This document shows positions 32,108-32,232 of a stretch of 32,232 bases of DNA, one piece after another (the first letter of the stretch is position 1; each line of letters opens with the position of its first letter). Under the pieces are notes generated by a model. It was not told the origin of the DNA, did no database searches, and worked only from the letters and a program-made list of their open reading frames with translations. Origin of the DNA: an uncultured Clostridia bacterium (GTDB taxonomy: Bacteria; Bacillota; Clostridia; Oscillospirales; Acutalibacteraceae). Made by a program: the position numbers and the translations under genes. Location: the NCBI GenBank assembly GCA_904399395.1, contig CAJFPJ010000051.1, forward strand, positions 1 through 32,232, given 5' to 3'.

Positions 32108-32221
32108 AACAGATAGAACTGTCACAGATAAACTTTTCTATCAATAATGTATACCTTATCGTTCTTCTTAATTTTCTATTGAAAGCGTCTCGTTTTATAC
32201 AGAAACGAGGCGCTTTTTTTA
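32108..32221 (+). ncRNA. Candidate small RNA or leader, about 110 nt
   Basis: The segment runs from a near-consensus promoter to a strong terminator (32182-32221: 14-bp stem with one G-T pair and seven or more T). In between no ORF with a ribosome site is found; the only ATG frame is 11 codons. TCAATA and TATTGA (about 32141 and 32177) may form a long-range stem. It is either a free small RNA or an attenuated leader for a gene beyond the window. No known RNA family is recognised. Confidence 0.5.
32182..32221 (+). terminator. Terminator of the right-edge RNA
   Basis: AAAGCGTCTCGTTT (32182-32195) pairs with AAACGAGGCGCTTT (32203-32216), 7-nt loop, followed by TTTTT. Confidence 0.9.
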
Positions 32222-32232
32222 TGTTCATTTTC

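Noticed and set aside
32001-32228. 75-codon frame on the - strand at the right edge
   Set aside because: It crosses a consensus promoter and a strong terminator of the other strand and is a low-complexity AT-driven sequence.

Overview
The window looks like chromosomal DNA from an endospore-forming Firmicute of the class Clostridia, probably a gut bacterium. The basis is the gdpP-rplI-dnaB gene order, a bofA gene, GTG/TTG starts behind strong GGAGG sites, a cytoplasmic GH51 arabinofuranosidase and a DUF4364 gene. The species cannot be named from sequence alone.

Left part (1 to about 2810): the right end of an integrated mobile element. It holds the 3' end of a DUF4143-type ATPase gene, a small TnpW-like gene and a large serine recombinase. 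The element stops inside a tRNA-Asn gene: only the part from the D-loop to CCA (2811-2869) remains, fused to unrelated DNA that carries an inverted repeat. A second tRNA with anticodon CAU follows. Two leader segments in the element share a 20-nt motif (17 of 20 identical), each placed just after a hairpin.

Core part (3173 to 28208): a heterodimeric ABC exporter pair; a leftward rnhA-cysteine desulfurase pair; and a long rightward series rnj-gdpP-rplI-dnaB-tilS-hpt-ftsH that ends at a strong terminator (19491-19524). Next come a divergent ParE-ParC-type topoisomerase pair, secG, rnr, a DUF2508-bofA pair and a GNAT acetyltransferase. The long series groups mRNA decay (RNase J), c-di-AMP breakdown (GdpP), a ribosomal protein (bL9), the replicative helicase, tRNA-Ile2 modification (TilS), purine salvage and membrane proteolysis. 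RNase J sits behind a consensus promoter and a roughly 330-nt leader that contains a possible 18-codon peptide and a terminator-like hairpin, which suggests attenuation. RNase J and RNase R both carry basic low-complexity N-terminal tails.

Right part (28209-32232): leftward genes for a GH51 arabinofuranosidase, a DUF4364 protein and an XRE regulator; then a tRNA-Thr(CGU) with promoter and terminator, about 470 nt of AT-rich DNA without a gene, and a promoter-terminator unit that could make a small RNA of about 110 nt. A decayed MerR-type regulator fragment lies over the promoter of the GH51 gene.

No rRNA, CRISPR array, insertion sequence or restriction system was seen. The most interesting items are the recombinase/tRNA-Asn junction, the RNase J leader, the divergent topoisomerase pair, the MerR relic and the right-edge RNA candidate.
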